Positions 1-12,836 of a stretch of DNA of 64,000 nucleotides are shown piece by piece. Within the stretch, counting starts at the first letter, position 1, and each line of letters opens with the position of its first letter. This stretch comes from Lycocorax pyrrhopterus obiensis (Eukaryota; Chordata; Aves; Passeriformes; Paradisaeidae): contig JACSVZ010000014.1 of NCBI GenBank assembly GCA_014706295.1, positions 74,413,935 to 74,477,934 on the forward strand, read 5' to 3'. The notes below the pieces were generated by a model. That model saw only the letters and a list, made by a program, of their open reading frames with translations, had not been told where the DNA came from and did no database searches. Made by a program: the position numbers and the translations under genes.

Positions 1-3000
1 GTAAGTCTTTTGGCAAGTCGAGAATCAATTATAACAGAAAGTTATTGCTTGACTCTCAGTCCTGCAGATTGAAGTTTTTTATACTCTGCTGATCATTGCT
101 TATTTATTTTTCTTTAGTTTTCATTGGCTTTATTATCTCAGAGTTGGGCTGAGCCTGATACAGTGAAAATCAGATTAGAAACAGTTCACTTCATCTGATT
201 CAGTTTTCATTAAAATCCTTTAAATAATACATTAGTACACATTACATCTGACATACCCAAAGGTGTGACAGTGATCCCGTTCTGACCTGCTCATCTTATG
301 TGCACACTTGGTAATTCCAAGTCATGCTTTAACTCAATGTAAATTGGACTTCTGCTGCAACAATCATAAATGTTCTTAATGCTTCCTTGAGTTTGTATGA
401 AGTCTGCATGCTACCAGTTTTGCTCTAAATGGTTTCTGCCTCAAGGATGATTATAAAATCATTCCTAACTGCTTCCTTTCAATTTATTTTTTATATTAGA
501 AAAATAAATTTTCTTCAATCCAGGCCTATATACTTTCTTTCCAATGAAGCCTCTGAAATAAGTGGAAAAAATTGACATTGCATTTTTAAAGCTGCATTTA
601 TAAATGTGTTTACCTGAGCAGACATTGTGGTTTGCAATAGTATATCAGTAAAGGATCTTAACAAGTTCCACATGACCTAAAAGGGGAAGCAGAGGAGGAG
701 AAAAACAATTGCCTTTCAGAATAAGTGTTGTAGGGTAGTATGAGAGGTGTGGATATTTGGTGGGCATATTGTGCTTTGCAGGGAAACTCTCAAAACTCTT
801 AAGCTACATGATGCTGGTTTAATGTTCAAATATAAAACACCCTCAGAAGACCCAGGTGGCAAAGAATCATCGTTGTTGATTCCGCAAGGAACACTCATCT
901 CCTTAAATCCCTTCCTGTTAAATATCTTTTTCTGATGCTAAGGGACATGGCAGTTTTCTTTCAAATGAGACCTTGGCCATCAGTCTTACTTGCCTTAGCT
1001 GCTAAACTTTTAGAAGTTTTCTAGAAATTTGCTAGATTCAAAAATACATATGGCAGATTTACACATGAGTAACCTACTGTCTGGAAAACAAGATAGATTG
1101 TTGCAGTTCTGCTTGCACACACAAATAAATTATCATTTCCTGTCCAAATGTTCAGTTCTCGTTCAGCCACTATTGTTTTCCTTCCCAAAGAAAGCCGTGC
1201 TTCAGAGGTACAGAAATTGATCCTTTAAGGATATTTTTCAATTTGATTTATTAACTTCAGAAATTGTGCTTTGGTGTTCCATAGCTTAAGTCATTATGAG
1301 CTTCACACAATAGTAAGGAATAAGGAACTTTATTTTACAGAATACAATCAGAATACAATTTATGACCAAATTTGTATCCCTACCTTGCGTACTTAAAAGT
1401 GAATTTTTTGTTTGTTTGTTCAGCTGGGGTTTTCGTTAGGTTTTTTTTGTAAATTAAATGTATTAATTAAAGGAGTTTTAAAATGGATCCTTTGAGAAGT
1501 GTCATTTGTTACATTGGAACACTTCTTCCAAATACAGTAAAACCTCTTAGCTAGATAAAACTCGCTGAAATCTTCCCTCTTGACTGTGTTTGGAGAGTTA
1601 CTTCTCTTTAGAAGTGGTAGTAAAAGGTTGGTTTTTTTCCTTTTGTAACTGGCTATGATTCTCTTCCTTTGAGCATCAGCTGAAAATTTTTTTTTTCAAA
1701 ATCCACAAACAATTTCTTTACTATCATTTGCTGTGTTTAGTGATTCTGAATTCTTGGCAGCCTTTGGCAGAAAAGGTAATCTTCCTCTCTCCAGAGGAGA
1801 GTGTAATTTCATCCAGGTAGGCATAACAACCATTTCAAAATAGGAAAATTTCACATAGAACTCTCTGTAAAAATGTTTATAGATTTCAGCCCTCACTGAA
1901 AAACTAGATTTCCAGAAAAAAAATTCAAATCATGCCAATTTGTACTGCACATAATTAATGAAAATTAATCTTAATTAAAAGCCATTTAGAAAAAACATGG
2001 ATATGTGTTTGTGTGTGTACTTAATAGAAATATGCTTTCAGCTTGTTGAATTCAGCAAAAATTGCATCAGCAAGAAACTCCTTCTGGAAAAATAGAGGGA
2101 AGGGGAAATAGAGAAGAGCAGGCTCTGTACATGACACAAGGTATAGAAACTTCAGAGAAGGAACAGAGAACAAAGGTCTATATCCACATGCATGGAAACA
2201 GAGATGCCAGAAGTCATCTGATTCTGTTCAGATTAGAACAGTTTTGTCTATATTGTAGGAAATTTTTGTCAACCTTTCTGAAAACAAAAATGGATAACCA
2301 CAGTATTAAGGGTGGAAATATGTTGATGAAAAATGCTACAATAAATAAATACAGGTTAAATTCCTCTTTGGATATGAAGAGCTACCCTCATTAGCCTGAT
2401 GGGAGTTTCAAACTTATGTTCTTTAATATTAAGGATTATGTGTAAGATCAGTTATTAATTTACCCACACACTGAGACTGAAATTTGTTTCTTATGGTATT
2501 GTTGCTTTTTGACAGAATAATCACCAGGCTCTGTGGTTTAAATTTACAGTCTACAGATTAATTCAGATTTTATGTAATGACCAAAAGAGAACATTTCAAC
2601 ATAATTGTTGTGTTCTTACACATGATGAATTTGCTAAATAATACAAATTTGCAACAAAGATCTATCATATCAGATCCTGAATTATTCAATAGATTATTTA
2701 ATACCTGTTACAGTATATACTGAAGAAACTGAAATCCAATAAGTCACTGTCATGATCTTTAAGCAGAGCCCTCTGTTCCATTTTCCTTTTCCCTATTCCT
2801 CCACTCCTAAACAAAGCAATCCCTGTGGAAGAAGAGTATGCAGGAAAGCGAGTTGGGATGTAAACTATGAGCTACTGAAAATGGTTCATTGTCTGTAGTA
2901 CTATGATAGAAGGGAAGACATGAAGAGATAAAAATTTAAAAACCTGTATAAATAGCAAATTCTCTGCTTTACATATTTGCATTGGTATTGTTTCTCTCTT

Positions 3001-4684
3001 AACCTTTGCTCTGTTTGCAGGTTTCCTGCTGCCTTTAGTAGAGAAACATTTTTAAGGGATTCCCTCTTGTGAAATAGCAAGAATTCTTTTTCAAATTAGT
3101 TGTAACTTTTTGCATCTCTTGTATAGGCAAGCAGTTAAGCGTATGCAGTTAGCCTTAAAGGGACCCATGGCAAGTACAATACGACAGCTTTGAAATGTTT
3201 TTCAGAGTGTAATGTTACAGCTGTCCTCTGTATTATACCCAATGTTCTGGCAACCATTTTAGACAAGGTTTAGGTGGTACAGCTTTATGTAGGTTTTTGT
3301 TGTTTGGGTTTTTTAGGGAAGAAATCCACTTTTAATCAGATTGTACTGGTCAATCCATAAGTCTTCTGAGAATCTTCTGCATGACTGCATTTTGAAATAT
3401 TAATCATAGAAAACCAAATATATTAAAGAGGAGCCAACAGTGCAAGTAATTTGGAAAAGAAAACCTTATATTGGAATGTGTTCTCATCATTTTCTTATAT
3501 TTAAATATGAAGTATCAATTTAACTGAAGTATTTGACCCAAATTGATATGACACTGTCATTTCTGCACCTATGAACACCATTGAGTTTATTACCCACCTT
3601 CTTTGCACTGAGCCACGTATTGACTCTGCATTTCATCCCCTTTGAAAGGCAATTGCGAACACCTCAATTTTGACACAGATTAATAAATAGTGCAAAGGAC
3701 AACTGGCTTAGGCATTGCAGTACTTAATGGAAAGCACAAGCAAAAGAATGAAGGAATTTCTTTCACCTTCATTCCGCGTTGGAATCATACAGGCTGTCTG
3801 AGCCACATCTCTGTGTACCTTAGCACTATGGATTTGTTCTCTTACTTTTTGCTGCCATCTAGTGCATTTTATAGTCTATAGCCGAGCTAAACTGGAAATG
3901 CTTGTAAGAGGGGACACACCATTGAAAGTGTTGAGATTTATCATTAAAAAGGGAGAAAAAATAGCATACATTTTTAATTGCCATAAAGACTTTCTCCCCT
4001 GTGTAACATAGTGCTCTCTATGTGCTGAATAATCTTCTGGGCATTTTTCAGTTCTTTTGACCCTGCATCTTTATTCAGCATCATTTGCCTCATCTAAAGA
4101 ATTTCTTTCAATTCTTTGCATCTTAGATTAATCTGTGATCTGTGCAATCTTTCAGATGTTAGGTATACATTTATGAATATTCTTTAAATCTTCCCGTAGA
4201 ATCTAAGATAATATAACTTGAGTTGTTGGATAAACATAAAATGCTGGGAAAATGGAACATTCTGAAATTACAAGCATTCAGCTCGATAGCTGGGTGTTTG
4301 AGTTTCTGAAAAATGTACCTTGCTTGGCATTTGTTTGCAAGGCACAGCAAGTCTGAAAATTTGATTATGAATGCCAGTTAGCCAACTGACAAGTAAGCAT
4401 TTTCATCATTGAAAATGCTCGAAATGCAGAGAATATCCTTCACTGTCCATTTGGCCTGATCTAATATTATTTCACCTGTGTAAGCAACTTCCATTTGACT
4501 GACTGCTGTAATTATTAATAGTTAAAATCTTTCTTGAAATTAAAGTGATTGTCTGTCAGGTTGCCAGTGCCTGTATTTCTTGATTTTTCCTTATAGCTAT
4601 CTTAATAAGGAGAGAAATGAGCAATAAAATAGACTCTGAAATTATAATTTGCTTCGTATCCCCTTATTAGCTAAAGGTACTCCT

Positions 4685-4853
4685 GGTGCACATTGGCCCA
4701 GGGAGGTTTAGAGTCTCCATCCCTGGACATTACACAAAAGCCTTCTGGACATGATCCTGGGGAGATGGCTGTAGGTGACCCTGAGCAGAGAGGTTGGACT
4801 GGCTGACCTCTGGAGGTTCCTTCCAACTGCAACCATTCTCTGATTCTCTCATC
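4685..4853 (+). mobile_element. CR1 LINE, 3' end fragment
   Basis: The segment has the typical avian CR1 3' end: 'cccagggaggtt', then 'ggttggactggctgacctct', then 'ggttccttccaac', closing with a degenerate run of ATTCTNTG-type units (attctctgattctctc). It is severely 5'-truncated, as is usual for CR1. CR1 is a non-LTR retrotransposon that uses its encoded reverse transcriptase to prime at the target. No coding capacity remains here. The degenerate terminus suggests an old copy. Confidence 0.85.
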
Positions 4854-6621
4854 TTTGAACAATAAAATCTGTTTCAGGTACAATATTGGTTCCTCTATTT
4901 TTTAAGGAATCTGAATTTGACAGCTGCTTTTTTTGTTAAGTGTATTATTCTGTTTTAGTAGCAGTCTAATAATTTTAAACATTTGATAATGGCTGGTACT
5001 TCTATTAAAAGATTTCATAAAGGTGCCTTTTTCATATTGAGAAAAAAAATCATACTGGATATAAGCTTAGTATGGCTTAGTCACAAATGCCTGTGGATAT
5101 TTCAGAAAAGTAACAAGTGTGGGGCAAAGGAAAATAGGAGAAAGAGAATTGTTTTTAATCTTGTTTGCTTGATATTGCTAAGCAAAAGGATTGCGCTGCT
5201 TTAGGGTTGCCTTGTGACAGAAATATGTTTTACCATTAAGACAACGCCTGGCTACTTTAGGAGTTAGGAGGAAAGGGTATTCCTTCCTGGTAAACTGTGT
5301 GAACACGGTTGTCAGCAATATCTTTATGCTGACTGAAAAACAGACTCCTAGACTTGCAGATAAAATCTCCAATTTCTATGAGCACAGCTTTTGACATCTA
5401 AGGGTGTCCAAAGGACAATAAAACTGTGTATGAGATTAGCACCACCCCTCAATCTTTCCCTTGATTTTTATAAGGTCTGAAATAGCGTTCAGTAAGATAA
5501 ACATGCTGGTTACTCCAGCTTTTTCTGAATGTTTGCAAATGAAGTAAAAGAAATTTGAGAAGAGGGGAAAAAGGAAGTCCTTTATTCTTTGACAGCTTCT
5601 TATAATGTATTACAGATTGGTAGGAAAAACAAAACACTAGTATGCTGCAGAATGATACTTCTTTGCATTAAGATCAGAGAAGAAGGGGGAAGTAGCACCA
5701 TGTAGAAGAGAACATCTGAGACACTAAGATGAAGAAAAAAGGACAATTTCAAATACAAAAGTGGCATAATTTTAACATCTCATGCATTATTAAATAGCCT
5801 ATGATTTTGGTGTTACATTATGCCTCTGCTATTTTAAGAATTGCATAAAAAGCCATGCAGTATTATTTCAATAAAGCTTTTATGTAACTGTATAAAATTG
5901 CAGTATATTACTGCAAATGTACAGAGCCTTGTTGCAGTGGAGTACATTAAGATAATGCCAAACCAAGGGCATCATAATATATGTAATAAATTCTGTATAG
6001 TAGTTTTGCCTTATCATATTAGTATAAGAGCATTATTTTATTTAGATGACCATGAAGTTTGCATTACAGATTGTTGCCAGAATCATAAACATTGTAAATT
6101 GTCATAACACAATCCTGAAACCTGACAGATGAAGGCTCTCAATTGTGTTGCCTTGTACTTTGGTCTACTGCTGTGGATACCAAAGACAGAAGCAGTCAGT
6201 TATATTCTAATAACAAATTGCAAAGGCACAAAGCATTTGTAACATGCTGGGCAGATTTTCAGTTGCTAAATAGGTTCATTCCCCATTTGTATCTACAATG
6301 AAATTACCAGATTTTAACTTTTCAAGCATTTAAGCATCAGGAAATAATCTTACAGATAATGATCTATAGGCACAAATCCTTTTGGGTTGTGGAAAACACT
6401 GAAGAGATGCAAAATAATGCTCAGCAGTATGAGCTGTATTAAGGGATGTGTGGGTGAGGTATGTCACTCCGGCTTACACACAGATTTGAGGAGTGGGCCA
6501 GCAGTGAGATATGAATCCCTGCATCTTTTCCGCCTACAGAGAAAGAAGCACATGAACTGTAAAAGCTACCAAGCTATTGACATATTCAGCCTTCCTGTTT
6601 ATGTCATTGAGATCCCCATAA

Positions 6622-6637
6622 TTGAGCAATTGCTCAA
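6622..6637. repeat. Perfect 16-bp palindrome
   Basis: TTGAGCAATTGCTCAA is its own reverse complement. It stands alone in intronic sequence with no matching elements nearby. It could bind a dimeric factor but is probably chance. Confidence 0.6.
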
Positions 6638-8826
6638 AAAGGTCCATTACCGTGGTGTTCAGACATTATACTGCCTAATCTGACTCTTTCTGTGTGTTAA
6701 ATACCTGTTAAAACAGGAGCCAATCCTCCATGGTTTCACAAGGCACTGCCTGAGTGATTTTTACCTATAGTGTTAGCACACTTTCATGGACACATTCCTT
6801 CAGATTGAGTGGGAAAGGGCCATGTTTTGTTTTAAATCTGGAATAGGAGAGAGAAAATGAAGGCATAAAGAGTAATATTTAACAATGTTAAGAGGCTGTT
6901 ACAAGGGGGATTTGCTAATATGGCACATACCATCTCACAGTTTTCTTAGAGGGAGTTAAATGGGCATGGTACCAAGAGTCTTCATGTGGACTCCAGAGAA
7001 AGCCTGCAGTGAAGTAGATAGAAGTCTGACATTTCCATACAAACTGCAATGATTTTAGTTGGCTTTACAGTCTTTCACATCTAATCTGATGTCAGTTTTG
7101 AGAATCTGAAAGCAGACTTGTTAAGCCAATTTCTTCCATCAGCATTTTTACTTTGAATTTCCCCAACTAAAACTTTTGAAAGACAAACTCTGGTATCCTT
7201 CCAGGGGGTAACCATTTTTATTCCACTTGCTGGATGTCAACCTTTATTTGCAAGTTATTTTTATAGAGGTTTTGCTATCATCTGCCTTCAGGATTTATGG
7301 CATTTTTCAAACAGCTACCCTTGCATTTTTTTGGGTTTTTTTTAAATGACTGACATCTATTCAAAAAAGCAGTGGAAGGGAATTTTTTCCTAAGATGTTA
7401 CATCCAATATATCATCATGTATAGCCTTATGTTCGTCTGCTTGGGTTTTTGATAAGCTTGCATGTCTGCTTGTAATAGTGATACCTGTTGAGTAGTTATT
7501 GTCCTTTTTGTCCCTTCTCATCTGACCTAGATATCAGCAGCTGCTTGAAGTTAAAAGTCTCAGACTACTGGGGAGTTGCATTTGATTTTTTTAGAAGCAC
7601 GACTATCTTGTTCGATATAAGATTATTTTTTTTAAATTGCTGGTATTAACTCCAGTTCCTATTCTTTTAGGGAAAAAATATGTTTTTTCTAAAACAATAG
7701 TTTATTGTGGTGACACAAGTAGACACATCAAAGCTAGAAAAGCTTGTCATGAACTTCAATGAAGGGAATACAGTTTAACGGAAAAGTTTTCTGGGAATGT
7801 GGGAACATACTCAGAACTAAGGCAGGCTTGTAGAGAATGTTCTGAAGCCCTTATTACACCATTGGTGTTTGGCTAGTTGGCTGGCTTTAAGGCCATTATC
7901 AGCACGCTAATGAAAGGAAGTCACACACCCATTTGCATGAAAATGCCTTTAATAAGTTTCCCTTACAAAACTTTAGGAATGCTACGATATTACTGGTTTT
8001 GCTTCTGAAAGCTTGCATTTAAGAGCCTGGCTTCAAACACAAATACAAAAGTAATCATAGTAATTTTCTTAATTCAGAATAAAAAGGGTAATTTTGCATT
8101 CAGCAATTTTCAGCTTTTCATTCCAAACAGAAATCTTTCCCTGTTGAAAGACAATAAAATAGCGTTTCTCTCCAGCCGGTTCACTAAGATTCTGAAACTG
8201 AGGCCAAGAAGAAAATGTTGCTAAATGGAAGAAGAAATAGTTGTTCATTCCATTGAATCACTACTGTTGGATGGTCTGTGAGCAAATAACAAAAGTTGTT
8301 ATAACAGAATTTGTTTTAAATATGCATTAAGGGCTCATCTGGATCATAGTTCCACAGTGCTTCATGCTGATCTTCATAACCCATGTAGAAAAACAAAATT
8401 ATATTAGTTTCACAGCTGAAGAGCCTTAGCATTGAAAAAAAACCCTGTCTTCCATTAGGTGAAAAATTATTCAGATTCAAAGTTTTGTTTAGCCTCTAAC
8501 TTGAATTCCTTTGCTAACAAAAATTTTCATATGGTGTTTTCTTAACTCAAGTTGACAGCGACAGCAGAGGGATCTCATCAGGTTGCTTTGCAGGTGGCAT
8601 GTTGTCGTGAAGCTATTGCTGTCTTAAGTATGCTCTTTTGTGAGAACATCTAAGAGATTTGCCCAAGGTCTGAAAATCTGAGTGAGTATTTTTTCCCATA
8701 CAGCTTGTAGCACATTTGAATCCTACTTTATCTTCTGCATCAATACAGCAGGACTTATCAGAAAGTGAACAGTGATGAGCCTCTGAAGTGTTTATTCAGA
8801 ATGCGGATGACCAGCAGTCATCTGCA

Positions 8827-8864
8827 TTTTTGGTAGTTTTCATTCTTTTTGGTAGTTTTCATTC
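8827..8864. repeat. Tandem duplication, 19-bp unit
   Basis: Two adjacent identical copies of tttttggtagttttcattc. This is a short replication-slippage product with no coding role. Confidence 0.85.
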
Positions 8865-9449
8865 TTTGCTTTCTTACTGGTTTTTAGAAGTGAGTTTCTT
8901 TGGCAACTGCCCATCGTGAGAAATGACACATATCACAACCATCAGAACAAGAGACCCTTGTGCCGCTAGAAAATTTTTAACACTGAATGTATTGCTACTG
9001 ACACTTTGAGGCTAGACAGCAGAAATTTTGTGTTAGATATTATCAATTGTGTCTGTCTTGGCAGTTCTATTAGCTGATTTCTAGAAAAAATGACATGATA
9101 CATGGAAATGTACGTATACAAGATTCCAGGTGAATGTCATGTTTTCTTATCATCATTTTCAACCTTGACTGATACTCATGTCTTCCTTAATACTCCAGAA
9201 ATGGACAATAGCCTTTTACAGTTAGGGTGTGTTTGTAACCTCATCATCTCTGCACAACAGCTCTTTGAGATAAATTGCTTTAATCTGCCTTGAATGGAAA
9301 CACATTTGGAAACAGATTTAATATTATTTTATTCACTATTTACTTCAAAGCATCTTAGATCATACATAGAAGCTTTGTAAAACAGGCAGGGTATGACATA
9401 ATAAGTAAGACTTAATTTTCACTGCTTTTGCTATACAGAAAGTGGCCTT

Positions 9450-10110
9450 TTCTTAACTTGACTTAATTCATTTTTGGGTCACTGGACCATGAGTTGGTGG
9501 TCATGATCTCCCCTCGATGGAAACCAATCAGAGCTGATTCAGCATAGTTCCTGAGTTGACTTTCCTTGTGCCCCGTAAGTTCTGCCTTCTTTGAGTCCAT
9601 TATCAGTGATAAATTCTTCTCCTCCAACCTTGTTAGCCTCCCCCTAGGTCTGAGATAATACCCAGACAATAATACCTCCTTTATCTTATCTCAAGTTCCC
9701 ACTGTGGTGGCTTAATTTACAGTCCAAGTTCCAGGTATCCAGAGAGGCATATTCAAGGGGGCTTTGGTGGTCACTGGTGGTCACAGATGCCATCTGCCCT
9801 GTCACTTAGGGTGGTCTTTGTTTGACTGGTGGTAGGCATACGAGAAGTTGCACAGTTTGCCACAGTGGGAATTTTTGTCTGGATGCATTACTCAGGATGT
9901 GCTAACCAGATCTTGCTTCTGCCAGGCCCCGAGTTAGCACTATCCTATTGCTCCATTCTGCACTTATCTCGTGGCAAAGTCCTTCTGGGGCCTTAATAGT
10001 GTTTGAGACAGGCAACCGTGCTCTTTAAGTCTTTACAAAATTGCAACTACACTATAACAGACACACCATTTAACCCAGCACAAGCATGTGTCTGGTGCAA
10101 TGATATTGCT
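9450..10110. other. Unassigned repeat-like block, possibly an old LTR
   Basis: This block is richer in GC than its surroundings. It contains an inverted pair of the core CCCACTGTGG / CCACAGTGGG at about 9698 and 9862. On the minus strand there is a CCAAT-type box (the complement of ccaatcagagc, near 9525) and a gataagataaagg motif. These suggest a decayed retroviral LTR or ERV piece in minus orientation. I could not find TG...CA ends with a target-site duplication and did not recognise the family. Unique intronic sequence remains possible. Confidence 0.3.
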
Positions 10111-11589
10111 TACTTGTTCTCCTTCATATTTCAGAATTTGAAGTATTAAAAAAAAAACCAAACCAACCTTATTCTACTTATGCCAAAGAATTAGGACATG
10201 TGATTCGCTAGATACAGAGATTTGCTATCTTTCCTGAATTTCATGGTAAGTAGGCCATCCTAACAATATTTTCCACTGCACTTTGGTTCTTGGCCCTGCT
10301 CAAGGTCCACTATAATATTTTCCTGATATTACCCAATCCTTTACCTCCAAAGGCTGATCCATGGCCGTCTAAGATGACTGTGAAAAATCGTATGAGAATT
10401 CTCACAATACTGAATGATAAATAAATGTGTATGGAAATTGATTATAAAGAAAGTAAATCACACTGACAAGTAAAACACATTAAAAGAGTGGAAGACCTTA
10501 ACTTTCCAAATGGAAGGGTGGGCTCTCAACCAGCAGCTGCCCTTCAGGAAAGGCTTTGGAACTTTATAGGTTCTAATATTCTCTGAAAAAATTTTTGAAT
10601 AATCAATGAAATTGATTCAGCTCTGTGCTCAGCAACAATTATGAAAGTAAAGAGTAAATCCTTAGAAAGTGAGGGGGGGAAAAATAATTATGCATAAATA
10701 TTAATTGATAAGGCTCCATTACTCCTCATTATTTTTGTCATTTTATTCTCAAAAAGAATAGTGATGAGGTTAAAGGAAAAGAAGACAGAAGGATGATGGA
10801 AGAAATTGAATTTTTCCAGATTACTTTGAGGTTTTCTAGTGTGGAAAAGGGATGTTTGAAGAGTGATGCATCTACAACATCAGGAGAGACAAAAGAAAAA
10901 AACAGACATTCATTATTTGTCTTCTATTGGAAAAACTTGTGTACATCATGTGAAAAAAAGGAGATAGAAATTCAAAGAGAGCAGAGGTAGTGCCAAAAGA
11001 AATATTTCATACATAAGCAGTGGAATAGTGCCACACAATGTAGATGTTCAAAGTTGACATAGGTTTAGAAAGTGATCAGATGTGTTCAAGTAGAAAAAAA
11101 TATCTGTTGAGGACTGTGAAATATATCTGACTCAAAACATCCTTTGCTGCAGGTCATGAGAAGATGAATGTCCCTTAATGTTGCATTAAAACTACCATTT
11201 TTTGCAAGACGCAAGTTTTGTCCCCTGTCAGACACAGGATAATGGTAAACATGCACACTGTTCTGACCTGGTGTAACTGCTTTTACCTTCCTATCTTCCT
11301 ATGTAATTGCACCCGGTACAGTGTTCCTCTGTGGTCCTCCCTGCAAGTCACTGTAATTTGCTGGTTGGTCTGCTTAAAAATCTTGAGACGATATTAAACT
11401 GCTTTTAGACACTTCTTGTCCTAAACACTAGACACACCTAGCACTCAGGGCAGATCAGCAAGTCCAGAACATTGTCTGACCATCTTTTGCCAATAGTGGA
11501 AGCAATTTTCTAACTCTGAATGCTCTGAAATACTCTTATAAATGACATGTGAAGCAATATTACCTCCTTCTCGAAACTAGTATCTGTAA

Positions 11590-12339
11590 ATATCACAAAA
11601 TGCCCCACAGAACCAGGTTCCTGGTATGATTTGATCCATTCTCTTGCCACTCACCTGTATTTCTTTGTACAAGAGCATTTAGAACTATTCTGAGATCACT
11701 GATGTTAAGCAAAGGTAAGAGTTGCTAAATGGCTTGATAATGGTCCATGTTCCCTGCCTTAGGTGATTCCCTTGATAGCATTCTGCCTGTCTCCCCTGTG
11801 GTCCTTTTTGTTCCTGGATTTCAAGGACTACACCAGGAAAAACAAAAAAGTCTCCACATACTTCCAGCCCAGGGGGCTGCTCAGACCTCCTCAGTGTCAC
11901 TTCTGAGGTCATATTCACCACTTGGTGGGAACACTCCCGGAATTTGCACAGATTCCAGGGGAGCGGGTTTTCTGCATTTGCCATCACAGAACCTGGGCAA
12001 GGAGTCTGCTGTGGATCTGCAGGAACAGATTCAAAGTGTGAAAGCCTTTAGGGATATACAGCATTTCTACTCTCTGTTTCTTGATTAAATGTGTTGCAAC
12101 CTGGTTGTCACACAAATCTTGGCCTGCTGGTGAACTCACTCTGACAAATGTTTGTTGTTATCAAAACACAGAAGAATTGCCGGAAGTTAATGTCCCTTGC
12201 AAAGTCCAGATTTTCCAGTCTTTGGGCCAGAACATTTGTCCTTGAGTAGCTAGCCAACTGCAAACTTCTGCAGAGTGCCTGTATTGCAGTTCCTGACACA
12301 GCAGCTCCCAGACACATTTGGAATTTGTCACTTACTTAG
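11590..12339. other. Unassigned block next to an antisense LTR
   Basis: This stretch has a more balanced base composition than the intron around it and open frames of about 100 codons on both strands (for example 11747-12088 + and 11685-11987 -). It abuts the 3' side, in element sense, of the antisense LTR that starts at 12340. If that LTR were a 5' LTR, this would be where internal retroviral sequence should lie. However, no primer-binding site is visible beside it and no retroviral motif could be recognised. Confidence 0.3.
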
Positions 12340-12836
12340 TGGGGTGGGTTCACCCTGGCCAGTAGGTAACTCCCAGCCCAGCTAGTCACTTACCTCGAGA
12401 AGGATGGGAGCAAATGGAAAGACAAAACCAAGAAAACTGGCTGGTTGAAATAAAGACAGTTTAATAAATGAAGGGAAACAAAGGAAAAAACCAAATTATG
12501 CAAAAACAGTCGTTTACCCCCAGCAGACTAAAGCCCAGCCAGTCTCCAAGCAACAGCTACTTTGAAAAGATGAGCTCCCAGGTTTCACTGCTGAGCACAG
12601 TCTCTTAGAGTATGGGATCTCCCTTTGTCCAGTTCAGGTCAGCTGTCCCGACTAAATCCCTTCCTGACTTCTTGCCCACTCCCAACCTACTCAGAGTGAG
12701 AAAACTTAAAACATTATGCTGTGGAAGCACTGCTTGCAGGATCTAAAACACTGACACCTTAACGCTGTTTCAGTCTCAAATCCACAATGCAGCACCACAC
12801 CTTCTGCTTTGAAGAAAATTAACACTTTCCAGTACA
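12340..12836 (-). mobile_element. ERVL-type solo LTR, antisense to EYS
   Basis: On the plus strand it runs from TGGGGTGGGTTCACCCTGG to CCAGTACA. On the minus strand it therefore reads TGTACTGG... with a 5' region resembling the common avian ERVL LTR that opens with TGTACTGGTTTTGGCTGG. Internal blocks also fit that family: 'aaataaagacagtttaata', 'cagctgtcccgac' and 'gacttcttgcccac'. At 497 bp it is complete or nearly so. The flanks, cttag on the left and gctag on the right, agree at only three of five positions, so a target-site duplication is not convincing and the copy is probably old. The family assignment is from memory of avian LTRs. Confidence 0.75.

Noticed and set aside
2062..2394. A 110-codon open frame
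   Set aside because: Codon content is AT-rich and non-protein-like, and no family is recognisable.
6387..6683. A 98-codon open frame
   Set aside because: No domain, no splice context matching EYS, and composition like the surrounding intron.
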